Counted from the first letter of the stretch, positions 40,628 through 49,590 are shown. The stretch: 64,000 nt of DNA from Lentzea atacamensis (GCF_003269295.1 NZ_QLTT01000011.1:248001-312000); one strand, 5' to 3'. Translations and numbers: made by a program. The notes: generated by a model from the letters alone, not told the origin.

Positions 40628-41629
40628 GTGCGTGGAGCCACTGGAATCGGATCACTGCCCGGAACCGACATCGACGAGGCGTCGCGGGTCGTCGTCGGAG
40701 AGCTGCCGGAGCTGCCGCACGTGCCGGAACTGCCGGCGCGAGGCGTCGGCGCGGACATGATCGGCCGCACCGCGGGCCTGCTCGTCGACCTCGCGATCGA
40801 GGTCATCACCTCCGGCTACCGGGTCAACTCGCGGCCGGGCCGTGACCACCGGCGCGCTGTAGATCTGCTGCGCGGTGACCTGGACGCGTTCGACGAGGCG
40901 CTGGAACGTGCGGGTGCGCAGCCGGAGATCGTCAAAGTGCAGGCTGCGGGGCCGTGGACGTTGATGTCGAACATCGAGCTGATGCGCGGCCATCGGGTGC
41001 TGACGGACCGCGGTGCGGTGAAGGAGTTCTCCGAGTCGCTCGCGGAGGGGTTGACGCAGCACGCCGCCCAGGTCGCCAAGCGGACCGGGGCGAAGGTGGT
41101 GGTGCAGCTCGACGAACCGGGCCTGCCCGCCGTGCTGCAGGGCCTGCTGCCGACGCCGTCGAAGCTCGGCACCGTGCCGGCCGTGCCCGAACAGGACGCC
41201 CGCACCGTGCTCGCCACCGTGATCGACGCGCTGGCGGACCACGAGGTGATGGTCCACTGTTGCGCGCCGCAGCCGCCGTTGAAGCTGCTCAGGGAGGCCG
41301 GCGCGAGCGCGATCGCGTTCGACATGACGCTGGTCAAGGGGGCAGCGGCGCTCGACGAGATCGGCGAGACCTGGGAAGCGGGCACGACGCTGGTGCTGGG
41401 TCTGGTGCCGAGCGTCGACCCCGGCACACCGGTCACCTTGAAGGAGGTGGGTCAGCGGGCGTTCACCCTGGCCGACCGCCTGGGCTTCCCGCGGACGATG
41501 CTCGCCGAGAAGGCGTTGCCCACTCCGACGTGCGGTCTGGCGGGTGCGACGTCCAGTTGGGTGAAGCGCGCGCTGTCGCTGACCCGTGACCTCTCCTCGG
41601 CCTTTTTGGAACCGCCCGAGGGCTGGTGA
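40628..41629 (+). CDS. MetE C-terminal-domain-like protein, Rv3015c-like
   Basis: A 333-residue protein, starting at the GTG at 40628 (VRGATGIGSLPGTDI). It corresponds to only the zinc-binding barrel of cobalamin-independent methionine synthase. Zinc ligands appear kept: His and Cys in MVHCCAP and Cys in PTPTCGLAG. Other blocks are VKVQAAGPWTLMS and VVVQLDEPGLPAVL. Half-size MetE-like proteins use methyl donors other than polyglutamyl-folate or have unknown roles. In mycobacteria the same gene sits just before ligA; here about 5 kb of extra genes intervene. Confidence 0.82.
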   Translation: MRGATGIGSLPGTDIDEASRVVVGELPELPHVPELPARGVGADMIGRTAGLLVDLAIEVITSGYRVNSRPGRDHRRAVDLLRGDLDAFDEALERAGAQPEIVKVQAAGPWTLMSNIELMRGHRVLTDRGAVKEFSESLAEGLTQHAAQVAKRTGAKVVVQLDEPGLPAVLQGLLPTPSKLGTVPAVPEQDARTVLATVIDALADHEVMVHCCAPQPPLKLLREAGASAIAFDMTLVKGAAALDEIGETWEAGTTLVLGLVPSVDPGTPVTLKEVGQRAFTLADRLGFPRTMLAEKALPTPTCGLAGATSSWVKRALSLTRDLSSAFLEPPEGW

Positions 41630-41663
41630 TGTCCGGTTTGTGGAGCTAGTCTGCTGCGAACTA

Positions 41664-41680
41664 TTAGGAAACTTTCTTAA
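41664..41680. promoter_or_regulatory. Palindrome upstream of the GH9 gene
   Basis: TTAGGAAACTTTCTTAA is a 17-base inverted repeat with one mismatch, 40 bases before the GH9 ATG. Similar TTAGGAAA-TTTCCTAA words occur ahead of many secreted hydrolase genes in actinomycetes, as I recall. Binding factor unknown. Confidence 0.5.
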
Positions 41681-41720
41681 CCGAAGGCCACCGTCGCGGC
41701 CTGGACCGGGAGTTCCGAAC

Positions 41721-43574
41721 ATGCGCATCAGACGTGCGGCTCTGGTCGCCGCAGTGCTCACAGGTGTGGTCGTGGCGCCTGCTCAGGCGGCCCCCGCTGG
41801 ACACATCAGGCTCGATCAGGTCGGTTTCGGCAGCACCGAGGCGAAGCACGCGTACGTGCTCGGTGGTGCCGAGAACACCAGGTTCACCGTGGTCGACAGC
41901 CGCGGCCGGACCGTGCTGACCGGCAGGACGGGCGCCTCGACGGGCTCGTGGAGCGACAAGTTCCCCGCGGTGCACCCGATCGACTTCTCCTCGGTGAAGA
42001 TGCCGGGGACGTACCGGATCAAGGTCGGCGGCGCCACCTCGACGCCGTTCAAGATCGACACGCTGAACCGGTTGTTCCAGCCGGTCGCCAACAACACGGT
42101 CGAGTTCTTCCAGGCTCAGCGCGACGGCGCCAACGTCATCCCCGGCCGCCTGAACCGCAAGCCCGCGCACCTCACCGACCGCGACGCCATGGTCTACGAG
42201 GAGCCGGTGTTCAAGGGCGAGGGCGGCGACCAGATCGCGGCACCGCTGAAGCCGACGGGCGTGAAGGTCGACGTCGAGGGCGGCTGGTTCGACGCGGGTG
42301 ACTTCGTGAAGTTCACCCACGCCTCGTCGTACTCGACCGCGTCGATGCTGCTGGCGTTGCGCAACAAGCACAACGACGCCCTCTACGAGGAGGCCAAGTT
42401 CGGCCTCAAGTGGCTCGACAAGGTGTGGGACGAGAAGACCGGCGTCCTGTACGCCCAGGTCGGCATCGGCACCGGCTCCGAGGAGTTCGGGTTCGTCGGC
42501 GACCACGACGTGTGGCGCCTGCCGGAGGCCGACGACCAGCTCGACGTGAAGCCGGGCGACAGCCACTACTACATCAAGCACCGTCCGGTGTTCCGCGCGA
42601 ACAAGGCCGGCGAGAAGATCAGCCCGAACCTGGTCGGCCGCGTCGCGGGCTCGTTCGCGCTGGCCGCGCAGATCGAGGCGCGCCGCAACCCGCGTCTGGC
42701 GTGCCAGTACCTGGAGAAGGCCGCGTCGCTCTTCGCTCTCGCCAAGACCGAGAACGTCGGCGAGCTCGTGACGGCGTTCCCGCACGCGTACTACCCCGAG
42801 TCGTCGTGGACCGACGACCTGGAGTTCGGCGCGACCCAGCTCGCGCTGGCCGCGAAGGCGTTGAACGACAAGCGCTACGGCCAGTTCGCCCGCGCGGCCG
42901 CGCACTGGGCCAAGGAGTTCCTGGCGACGCAGGACCCGGACACGTTGAACGTCTACAACATCTCCGCGCTCGGCCACGCCGACCTCGCGAAGCTGCTGAA
43001 GGCGGGCGTGCCCGGCGCCGAGGTGACCGAGGCGCAGGTCGTGGGCGACATCCAGCGCCAGCTGCAGAAGGGTGCCGACGCGGCGAAGGCCTCGCCGTTC
43101 CGCACCGCGGCCAACGTCGAGACCTGGGACGTCGGCTCGCGCACGTTCGGCTTCATCACGACCGCCGCGCTGTACAAGAAGCTCACCGGCGACAGGAAGT
43201 ACGAGACGTTCGGCACGCAGCAGCGCGGCTTCGCCCTCGGCACGAACGCCTGGGGCACGACGCTGATCGTGGGCGTCGGCTCGAAGTTCCCGGAGTGTCC
43301 GCACCACCAGGCTGCGAACCTCTCGGGCTCGCCGAACGGTGGCTCGAAGGTGCTGGTGGGCGCCGTGATCAACGGTCCGAACGACGCTTCGCTGTTCGGC
43401 GACCTCGGTGAGATGCCGCCGGGTTCCGTTGACTGCACCAAGCCGTACACGCTCGAGTTCAACTCGGCGAAGTCCGTGTTCGCGGACGACCTGCGGTCGT
43501 GGCCGAGCTCCGAGCCCGCCATCGACTTCACGGCGACGGGTGTGCTCGGCTTCTCCCTGATCGCGAACGGCTGA
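41721..43574 (+). CDS. Secreted GH9 endoglucanase-type glycoside hydrolase
   Basis: A 617-residue protein. Signal peptide about 1-23 (AQA), an Ig-like CelD_N domain (IRLDQVGFGSTEAKHAYVL, to about 115), then the GH9 (alpha/alpha)6 barrel. The barrel contains VEGGWFDAGDFVKFTH (catalytic Asp pair), TNAWGTTLIVGVGSKFP leading to CPHHQ, and a C-terminal SSEPAIDFTATGVLG with the acid Glu. It acts outside the cell on cellulose or other beta-1,4-glucans. No separate carbohydrate-binding module is seen. It carries the TTAGGAAA palindrome in its promoter region. Confidence 0.92.
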   Translation: MRIRRAALVAAVLTGVVVAPAQAAPAGHIRLDQVGFGSTEAKHAYVLGGAENTRFTVVDSRGRTVLTGRTGASTGSWSDKFPAVHPIDFSSVKMPGTYRIKVGGATSTPFKIDTLNRLFQPVANNTVEFFQAQRDGANVIPGRLNRKPAHLTDRDAMVYEEPVFKGEGGDQIAAPLKPTGVKVDVEGGWFDAGDFVKFTHASSYSTASMLLALRNKHNDALYEEAKFGLKWLDKVWDEKTGVLYAQVGIGTGSEEFGFVGDHDVWRLPEADDQLDVKPGDSHYYIKHRPVFRANKAGEKISPNLVGRVAGSFALAAQIEARRNPRLACQYLEKAASLFALAKTENVGELVTAFPHAYYPESSWTDDLEFGATQLALAAKALNDKRYGQFARAAAHWAKEFLATQDPDTLNVYNISALGHADLAKLLKAGVPGAEVTEAQVVGDIQRQLQKGADAAKASPFRTAANVETWDVGSRTFGFITTAALYKKLTGDRKYETFGTQQRGFALGTNAWGTTLIVGVGSKFPECPHHQAANLSGSPNGGSKVLVGAVINGPNDASLFGDLGEMPPGSVDCTKPYTLEFNSAKSVFADDLRSWPSSEPAIDFTATGVLGFSLIANG

Positions 43575-43612
43575 GTGGCGCCGGCGCGGGCCTGGGTGTC
43601 CAATTCGGACTT

Positions 43613-44695
43613 GTGCTCAGGCTCGCGCTGGTCTTCATGCTGCTCACGGCGTGGTCGGCGCACGCCCTGCCGCTGAACGCCGCCTGCCACGTGCCTGCCT
43701 CGCACGATCCCGAGGTGATCCGGACGGTGCTCGAGGCCGGCTCGTCGTTGCGGGTCAGCGACAAGGTGCTGCTCGCCGGGTTCGAGGCCGGGTGGGTCGA
43801 GTCGCACATGAACAACCTCGCCTGCGGTGACCGGGATTCGCTCGGTGTGTTCCAGCAACGGCCGTCGATGGGCTGGGGCACGCCTGAGCAGATCATGGAC
43901 GTCACCTATGCCGCGCGCCGTTTCTTCGAGTACGCGGTGAAGGTGGACCGGCCGGATCTCACGCCGGGGTTGCTCGCGGACGCGGTGCAGCGGTCGTGCT
44001 GTCCAGAGCGGTACGACCAGGCTTTGCCGCGGGCCGAGTCGATGTTGCGGCAGGCGTGGCAGGGCGGGCCGGAGGTCGTCGACGGTGTCACACATGTGGT
44101 GGAGGACGGCGATGTCTGGGCCGGTCGTTCGCGGTTGAGCACGGCTGGTGACTTCGTCGGCCGTCCGTCGGTGGCCGGGCGGTTCGTGTTCGCCCGGACT
44201 GTTCGCGGTGTCGTGATGGTGTTGGCTGACGGGGTGTGGCGGTCGGTTGCTTCCGGTGTGGCGGGCGATCCCGAGGCCGTTCTCCGTCCTGATGGGACGG
44301 TTGACGTCTACGCCGTGCTGGCCGACGGCAGCGTGAACGTGCTCGGTGGAAGCTGGCAGCCGCTGAGCCCGCCCGGATTCGCGGCGGGCAAGCCGTCGGC
44401 GATCGCGTTCCCGGACGGTTCCGTCGCCGTCCACGTCCGATCCGGCAACGCGCTCATGGTGAACACAGCGGGTGCGTGGCGAGAGATCGCCCAAGGCCTC
44501 GAAGCCTCACCCGAAGCGGTGCGCCGGCCGGACGGGACGATCGGCGTCCACGCGCTGATCGGTGGCCGTCCACACCGCCTCGGTACGAGCTGGGAATCCT
44601 TGAGCGACACCCGTTTCATCGACACCGTGTCCGCCCAGCCCGACGGCACGATCTACGCACGCAAGGCCGACGGCGAAGTGCTCAAAGCCGGTTGA
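43613..44695 (+). CDS. Secreted lysozyme-like domain plus beta-propeller-like protein
   Basis: A 360-residue protein from a GTG at 43613 with signal peptide about 1-20 (M-L-R-L-A-L-V-F-M-L-L). Residues 20-140 resemble a transglycosylase-type fold common in actinobacterial exported proteins (GFEAGWVESHMNNLACGDRD, then SLGVFQQRPSMGWGTPEQI), with a Glu that could be catalytic. Residues 155-360 are repeated short beta units (ADGVWRSVASG, PDGTVDVYAVLADGSV, PDGTIGVHALIGG, PDGTIYARKADG) like a tectonin/PLL-type lectin propeller. Cell-wall or glycan binding is likely. Confidence 0.7.
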   Translation: MLRLALVFMLLTAWSAHALPLNAACHVPASHDPEVIRTVLEAGSSLRVSDKVLLAGFEAGWVESHMNNLACGDRDSLGVFQQRPSMGWGTPEQIMDVTYAARRFFEYAVKVDRPDLTPGLLADAVQRSCCPERYDQALPRAESMLRQAWQGGPEVVDGVTHVVEDGDVWAGRSRLSTAGDFVGRPSVAGRFVFARTVRGVVMVLADGVWRSVASGVAGDPEAVLRPDGTVDVYAVLADGSVNVLGGSWQPLSPPGFAAGKPSAIAFPDGSVAVHVRSGNALMVNTAGAWREIAQGLEASPEAVRRPDGTIGVHALIGGRPHRLGTSWESLSDTRFIDTVSAQPDGTIYARKADGEVLKAG

Positions 44696-45161
44696 ACGGC
44701 TCCGCGTACCGGAACGGCCCACCTACGACCGAACCAAAGAAGCGCGCCTGGAAGTACGGCTCCCACTCGGCAACCGGCGGCGTGATCCCGAACTCCGCAG
44801 CCATCCGGAAACCGAACCGCGAGTAGTAGTCCGGGGAACCCAGCAGAATCACCGCACGCTCCCCACGCGCCTCCGCCGCCCCGAGAACAGCGTGCATCAA
44901 CGCCGAACCCACTCCGGCCCGCTGATGCTCCGGGTGCACGCTGATCGGCCCGAGCCCCAGAGCCGGCACGTCACCGATGTATCCGCGCGTGCACACGACG
45001 TGCCCGAGCACCTCGTTCTCGACCAGCGACAACTCGGGGATCCAGCCCTCGTCCTCCCGCAGCTGGTCGATCAGCAGAGCTTCCGGCCCGTTCTTGAACG
45101 CGAGGTTCGTGACGGTGCGGATGGCGTCGATGTCTGCGGGTGTCTCCCGCCGGATCAGCAT
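44682..45161 (-). CDS. GNAT family N-acetyltransferase
   Basis: A 159-residue protein from the ATG at 45161 (MLIRRETPADIDAIRTV). The core is LGLGPISVHPEHQRAGVGSAL (motif A, Q-R-A-G-V-G pyrophosphate loop), then VILLGSPDYYSRFGF, characteristic of the YhbS-like subgroup. Substrate unknown. The stop overlaps the end of the convergent propeller gene by 14 bases. Confidence 0.85.
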   Translation of the reverse strand: MLIRRETPADIDAIRTVTNLAFKNGPEALLIDQLREDEGWIPELSLVENEVLGHVVCTRGYIGDVPALGLGPISVHPEHQRAGVGSALMHAVLGAAEARGERAVILLGSPDYYSRFGFRMAAEFGITPPVAEWEPYFQARFFGSVVGGPFRYAEPFNRL

Positions 45162-45212
45162 GACGCGCACTGTGGCCAAACCTGTCGTCGCGCGCCACTC
45201 AGTTTTCGCCGC

Positions 45213-45218
45213 CATAAT
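45213..45218 (+). promoter_or_regulatory. Candidate -10 for a leaderless LppU-like mRNA
   Basis: CATAAT lies 7 bases before the GTG at 45226. There is no ribosome binding site, consistent with a leaderless transcript. Confidence 0.4.
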
Positions 45219-45225
45219 CCGCGGC

Positions 45226-45741
45226 GTGGCCGTCAGACAGACCGTGATGGTATGTGTACTCGCTGTGCTCGCATACGGCGTCTTGTGGTGGATGCTCAGC
45301 GAGGACGAGTCGCGGGCACCGGAAGCAGCCATGTTCCTCACCGACTACTCCAAGGCGCAGAAGGGCACCTGCGTCAGGTTCAACGGACCCGGCGAGGACG
45401 ACCTGGGCCTCACGGTCATCGACTGCGAGGGCGGCCGGGCCGCGTTGAAGATCGGGACCGTCCTCGGCAACATGTCGGGGCAGTGCCCGCGCGGCGAGTA
45501 CAAGGTGTTGCGCGACACCAGGCACAACGCGGCGCTGTGCCTGCTGCCCAACGCCCGGCAGGGTGACTGCTTCGAGCTCGACACCGAGGACCTGCAGAGA
45601 TCTGTGGTGTCCAAGTTCGACTGTGCGGCGCCGCGGGTGAACGTGCAGGTCGTCGGCGTGGCCCGAGAAAGTTGTCCCGCTGAGGCCGAACTCGGTGTTC
45701 CCTATGAGGGGATGACGCTCTGCCTGAGGAGGGTGCGTTGA
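45226..45741 (+). CDS. LppU-like cysteine-rich exported protein
   Basis: A 171-residue protein. One N-terminal membrane helix (about 6-24, VMVCVLAVLAYGVLWWML) is followed by an extracytoplasmic domain. Eight cysteines there fit two copies of the LppU-like pattern (QKGTCVRFNG ... VIDCEGG; QGDCFELD ... SKFDCAAP). Function is unknown. Such proteins are common in actinobacteria, often next to kinases. The TTG start of the next gene overlaps its stop by 4 bases. Confidence 0.65.
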   Translation: MAVRQTVMVCVLAVLAYGVLWWMLSEDESRAPEAAMFLTDYSKAQKGTCVRFNGPGEDDLGLTVIDCEGGRAALKIGTVLGNMSGQCPRGEYKVLRDTRHNAALCLLPNARQGDCFELDTEDLQRSVVSKFDCAAPRVNVQVVGVARESCPAEAELGVPYEGMTLCLRRVR

Positions 45742-46295
45742 TCTTCTTCGAGGATCCGGCGCAGTTCGACGCCTGGTTGCACGAGCACGGCTCCACGGAG
45801 ACCGAGCTGTGGATCAAGTACGCCAAGAAGGGGTCCGGGCTGAAGTCGATCACCTACGACGAGGCGCTGGACATCGCGTTGTGCCACGGGTGGATCGACG
45901 GGCTCGTGCGGTCCATCGACGACACCTACTACTCGCAGCGGTGGACGCCGAGGACCCCGCGCAGCAAGTGGTCCAAGCGCAACTGCGGCAAGGTCGAGGA
46001 GCTGATCGCGGCCGGCAGGATGCTGCCCGCCGGGCTCGCCGAGATCGAGAAGGCGAAGAAGGACGGGCGCTGGGAGGCGGCCTACGCGGGTCCCGCGACG
46101 ATCGAGATGCCGGACGACCTGCGCGCCGCCCTGGATGCGAACCCCGAGGCCGCGAAGATCTTCGAGACGCTGAGCAGCCAGAACAGGTACGCGATCCTGC
46201 TGCGCGTGCACGACGCGAAGAGGCCGGAGACACGCCAGAGGCGCATCGCTCAGTTCGTCGAGAGGCTGGCCGAGGGGTGGAAGCCCTACGCTTGA
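45738..46295 (+). CDS. YdeI/OmdA family protein
   Basis: A 185-residue protein: FEDPAQFDAWLHEH, ELWIKYAKKGSG, TYDEALDIALCHGWIDGL, QRWTPRTPRSKWSKRN and a C-terminal RRIAQFVERLAEG. This is the bacteriocin-protection (YdeI/OmpD-associated) family, cytoplasmic, of uncertain molecular role. The TTG start is set by overlap with the LppU-like gene (TTGA). Confidence 0.85.
   Translation: MIFFEDPAQFDAWLHEHGSTETELWIKYAKKGSGLKSITYDEALDIALCHGWIDGLVRSIDDTYYSQRWTPRTPRSKWSKRNCGKVEELIAAGRMLPAGLAEIEKAKKDGRWEAAYAGPATIEMPDDLRAALDANPEAAKIFETLSSQNRYAILLRVHDAKRPETRQRRIAQFVERLAEGWKPYA
46287..46292 (+). promoter_or_regulatory. Candidate -10 before the 46300 gene
   Basis: TACGCT lies 7 bases upstream of the ATG at 46300, at the YdeI gene end. 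Leaderless expression is possible. Confidence 0.35.
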
Positions 46296-46299
46296 GCGA

Positions 46300-46953
46300 A
46301 TGAAGTGGTTCCGCCGCCGCAAAGCCGAAGACGTCACCCCCTCCTACCTGCCGAACGCGGAGGAGGCCGCCCAGCGCTTCTGGGAGCGGTGGTTCGAGCT
46401 CGTGCCGGTGGTGAGCGCGGCGCTCGGCGACGGCGAGCCGCACAGGGTCGAGGACGAGCTGCGGGACCTCGTCAGCGCCATGCACCCGGACCTGATGTTC
46501 TCGCTCGAACAGGGCCACATGGCGATGTACGCGCTGGTGATCACCGGCCAGGAGGACCCGCGGCTGCGCCCGTACACCGACGCGTGGATCAAGGCAGCGC
46601 CACCGGCGGACATGGTGTGGGAGTTCCACGACTCGGTGCCGCCGGTGCCGGATCCGACCGAGGTCGTCGTCAACCTCGGCGAGGTCCGGATGCGGCTGGG
46701 CGACTACCGCGTCGTGGCCCAGGTGGACGGTGACGTCGTGGACGTCGCGGTCTACCACCCGGCGCTCGCGGAGCTGACCGACCAGCAGCGGCAGACGATG
46801 ACGTTCCTGCCGCTGGACGTCACTCTCGGCGAGCGGCTGGCGGGGGAGCGGTTGCGGCGCGTGGAGACCGCGCAGCTGGAGCCGCAGGGGACGATCAGCC
46901 TGCTGGAGCTGCGTTCACTCGTTCGGGAGCTGGCCGGGGTTTCGGACGCCTGA
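46300..46953 (+). CDS. Conserved hypothetical protein, soluble
   Basis: A 217-residue protein beginning MKWFRRRKAED with a helical N-terminal half (NAEEAAQRFWERWFELVPVV) and a beta-rich C-terminal half (VVVNLGEVRMRLGDYRVVAQ, FLPLDVTLGERL). No signal peptide or known catalytic motif. It lies 33 bases upstream of ligA. I do not recognise the family. Confidence 0.6.
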   Translation: MKWFRRRKAEDVTPSYLPNAEEAAQRFWERWFELVPVVSAALGDGEPHRVEDELRDLVSAMHPDLMFSLEQGHMAMYALVITGQEDPRLRPYTDAWIKAAPPADMVWEFHDSVPPVPDPTEVVVNLGEVRMRLGDYRVVAQVDGDVVDVAVYHPALAELTDQQRQTMTFLPLDVTLGERLAGERLRRVETAQLEPQGTISLLELRSLVRELAGVSDA

Positions 46954-46972
46954 AACTGTCAGACCTGCTCAC

Positions 46973-46978
46973 TAAGCT
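46973..46978 (+). promoter_or_regulatory. ligA: Candidate -10 for leaderless ligA mRNA
   Basis: TAAGCT lies 7 bases before the GTG at 46986 with no Shine-Dalgarno, placing the transcript start at the ligA initiation codon. Confidence 0.45.
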
Positions 46979-46985
46979 GTTCCCC

Positions 46986-49094
46986 GTGACCAGCGAGAGC
47001 CTTGAAGACGTCCCCGCAGAGGTGCGCGAGCGGCATGCCGTGCTCGCGGAAGAGGTGCGCACGCACCAGTTCCGCTACTACGTGCTGGACGATCCCATCG
47101 TCACCGATGGTGAGTTCGACGAGCTGCTCAAGTCGCTGGAGGCACTGGAGGCGGAGCATCCCGGCCTGGCCACGCCGGACTCGCCGACGCAGCTCGTCGG
47201 CGGCACGTTCTCGACCGAGTTCAAGGCGGTCGACCACCTGGAGCGCATGCTCAGCCTGGACAACGTCTTCGCCCAGGACGAGCTGACGGGCTGGTTCGAG
47301 CGCGTCCAGAAGGACATCGGCTCCGGCACGCACTTCCTGTGCGAGCTGAAGATCGACGGACTCGCGATCAACCTGCTCTACGAGAAGGGCAGGCTCACGC
47401 GCGCGCTCACCCGTGGCGACGGCCGCACGGGCGAGGACGTCACGTTGAACGTCCGCACCATCGCGGACGTGCCGGAGGTTCTCAAGGGCTCGGCCGACTA
47501 CCCGGTGCCGGACCTGGTCGAGGTGCGCGGCGAGGTCTTCTTCGCGGTCGAGGACTTCCTGGCGCTGAACGCCTCCCTCGTCGAGCAGGGCAAGCCGCCG
47601 TTCGCGAACCCGCGCAACACCGCGGCGGGTTCGTTGCGGCAGAAGGACCCGAAGGTCACCGCGGCGCGCAAGCTGCGGATGATCTGCCACGGCATCGGCA
47701 AGACGGCGGGCTTCGAGGTCGCCCGGCAGTCGCTGGCCTACGAGGCGCTGAAGTCGTGGGGCCTCCCGGTTTCCCCGCACACCAAGGTGCTCACGGATCC
47801 GGCCGACATCCGCAAGCACGTCGAGTACTGGGGCGAGCACCGGCACGACGCGATCCACGAGATCGACGGCGTCGTCATCAAGGTCGACGAGGTGTCGCTG
47901 CAGCGCCGCCTCGGCACGACGTCGCGCGCGCCGCGGTGGGCCATCGCGTACAAGTACCCGCCGGAGGAAGCCACCACGACGTTGCTGGACATCCAGGTCC
48001 AGGTGGGTCGCACCGGCCGCGTCACGCCGTTCGCGTTGATGGAACCGGTGAAGGTGGCGGGCTCGACGGTCGCGCGCGCCACGCTGCACAACGCGTCCGA
48101 GGTGAAGCGCAAGGGCGTGCTGATCGGCGACCGCATCGTCATCCGCAAGGCGGGCGACGTGATTCCCGAGGTGCTGGGCCCCGTGCTGGCCGCGCGGCCG
48201 GCCGACGCGCGCGAGTTCGTCATGCCGACGCGCTGTCCCGAGTGCAACGCCGCGCTGCGTCCGATGAAGGAAGGCGACGTCGACATCCGCTGCCCCAACG
48301 CGGAGACGTGCCCCGGCCAGCTGCGCGAACGGCTGGCGTACCTGGCTTCCCGTGCGGCGCTCGACATCGAGGTGCTCGGCTACGAGGCCGCCGCCGCGAT
48401 CACCGAGTCCACGGTGTACACGAACGAGGCAGACCTCTTCGACCTCGACGCCGAGGCGCTGCAGCAGATCGAGCGCTTCAGGACGAAGAGCGGCGACCTC
48501 TCCGCGAACGCCCTGAAGCTCCTGGACAACCTGGAAGCCGCCAAGTCCCGTCCGCTGTGGAGGGTGCTGGTCGCGCTGTCGATCCGCCACGTCGGCCCGA
48601 CCGCCGCCCGCGCGCTGGCGCTGCAGTTCGGCTCGATGGACGCGATCCTCGCCGCCGAGGAGGAGGTGCTGGCCGGCACCGAGGGGGTGGGCCCGACCAT
48701 CGCGACCGCTGTGGTCGAGTGGCGCGAAACCGAGTGGCGCCAGCACGTCGTGGAGCGGTGGCGGGCCGCGGGCGTGCGGATGGAGGACGAACGCGACGCG
48801 TCCATCACCCGCAACCTCGAAGGCCTGTCCATCGTGGTCACCGGCTCGCTGACCGAGTTCTCCCGCGACTCGGCCAAGGAGTCGATCCTGGCGCGCGGTG
48901 GCAAGGCTGCCGGTTCGGTCTCCAAGAAAACCGCTTTCGTGGTCGTCGGCGACTCGCCAGGATCGAAGTACGACAAGGCCATCTCCCTGAAGGTCCCCGT
49001 GCTCGACGAGGCGGGCTTCCGCGTCCTGCTGGAGCAGGGCCCGGACGCGGCCAGGGAGGTGGCCGTCATCGGGGAAGAAGGCACAGATGGCTGA
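46986..49094 (+). CDS. ligA: NAD-dependent DNA ligase LigA
   Basis: A 702-residue protein with the full domain set: Ia (HQFRYYVLDDPIVTDGEFDE), adenylation with Lys122 in CELKIDGLAI, GEVFF, the OB fold (IQVQVGRTGRVTPFALM), a four-Cys zinc finger (TRCPECN ... RCPNAETCPGQ), helix-hairpin-helix repeats (IRHVGPTAARALA, GVGPTIATAVVEW) and a C-terminal BRCT (LEGLSIVVTGSL). It seals nicks in replication and repair. The family's normal length is about 650-700. It overlaps the GNAT gene by 8 bases. Confidence 0.97.
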   Translation: MTSESLEDVPAEVRERHAVLAEEVRTHQFRYYVLDDPIVTDGEFDELLKSLEALEAEHPGLATPDSPTQLVGGTFSTEFKAVDHLERMLSLDNVFAQDELTGWFERVQKDIGSGTHFLCELKIDGLAINLLYEKGRLTRALTRGDGRTGEDVTLNVRTIADVPEVLKGSADYPVPDLVEVRGEVFFAVEDFLALNASLVEQGKPPFANPRNTAAGSLRQKDPKVTAARKLRMICHGIGKTAGFEVARQSLAYEALKSWGLPVSPHTKVLTDPADIRKHVEYWGEHRHDAIHEIDGVVIKVDEVSLQRRLGTTSRAPRWAIAYKYPPEEATTTLLDIQVQVGRTGRVTPFALMEPVKVAGSTVARATLHNASEVKRKGVLIGDRIVIRKAGDVIPEVLGPVLAARPADAREFVMPTRCPECNAALRPMKEGDVDIRCPNAETCPGQLRERLAYLASRAALDIEVLGYEAAAAITESTVYTNEADLFDLDAEALQQIERFRTKSGDLSANALKLLDNLEAAKSRPLWRVLVALSIRHVGPTAARALALQFGSMDAILAAEEEVLAGTEGVGPTIATAVVEWRETEWRQHVVERWRAAGVRMEDERDASITRNLEGLSIVVTGSLTEFSRDSAKESILARGGKAAGSVSKKTAFVVVGDSPGSKYDKAISLKVPVLDEAGFRVLLEQGPDAAREVAVIGEEGTDG

Positions 49095-49590
49095 TCTGAT
49101 CATCCGCCCGGCGACGGAGGCCGACCTGCCCGCGGTCGGCTCCGTGACGGTCGAGGCCTACCGCGTGGACGGCTTCCTCGACGGAACGGACGACTACGCC
49201 GATCACCTCGCCGACGCCGCGAGCCGGTTCCGGGACGCGGAGCTCCTGGTAGCCGTCGACGGCGCGTCCGGCGAGGTGCTCGGCTCGGTGACGGTCGTGC
49301 TGCCGGGAACGCACTACGCGGAGATCTCCCGGCAGGGAGAGCTGGAGTTCCGCATGCTCGCGGTCGCCGCCTCGGCTCGCGGCCGCGGCGTCGGTGAAGC
49401 CCTCGTGCGGGCAGTGCTCGAGCGGGCTCGCGCGGCCGGGGTGCCGCACGTCGTGCTGTCGTCCTCGGAGAAGATGCTGGCGGCGCACCGGTTGTACGAA
49501 CGGCTCGGCTTCACGCGCCTCCCGGAACGCGACTGGGCCCCGCTGCCCGGCGTGAACCTGGTGGCCTACGCGTACGGGATGCCGCTCTGA
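49087..49590 (+). CDS. GNAT family N-acetyltransferase
   Basis: A 167-residue protein: MADLIIRPATEADLPAVGSV, motif A ELEFRMLAVAASARGRGVGE, VPHVVLSSSEKMLAAHRLYE and RLGFTRLPERD. Overlap with ligA suggests coupled translation. The substrate is unknown and no DNA-related role is implied by position alone. Confidence 0.87.
   Translation: MADLIIRPATEADLPAVGSVTVEAYRVDGFLDGTDDYADHLADAASRFRDAELLVAVDGASGEVLGSVTVVLPGTHYAEISRQGELEFRMLAVAASARGRGVGEALVRAVLERARAAGVPHVVLSSSEKMLAAHRLYERLGFTRLPERDWAPLPGVNLVAYAYGMPL

Noticed and set aside
46959..49103. A 714-codon frame opposite ligA
   Set aside because: Low-complexity Arg/Val/Asp composition and exact opposition to ligA show it is a codon-bias shadow.
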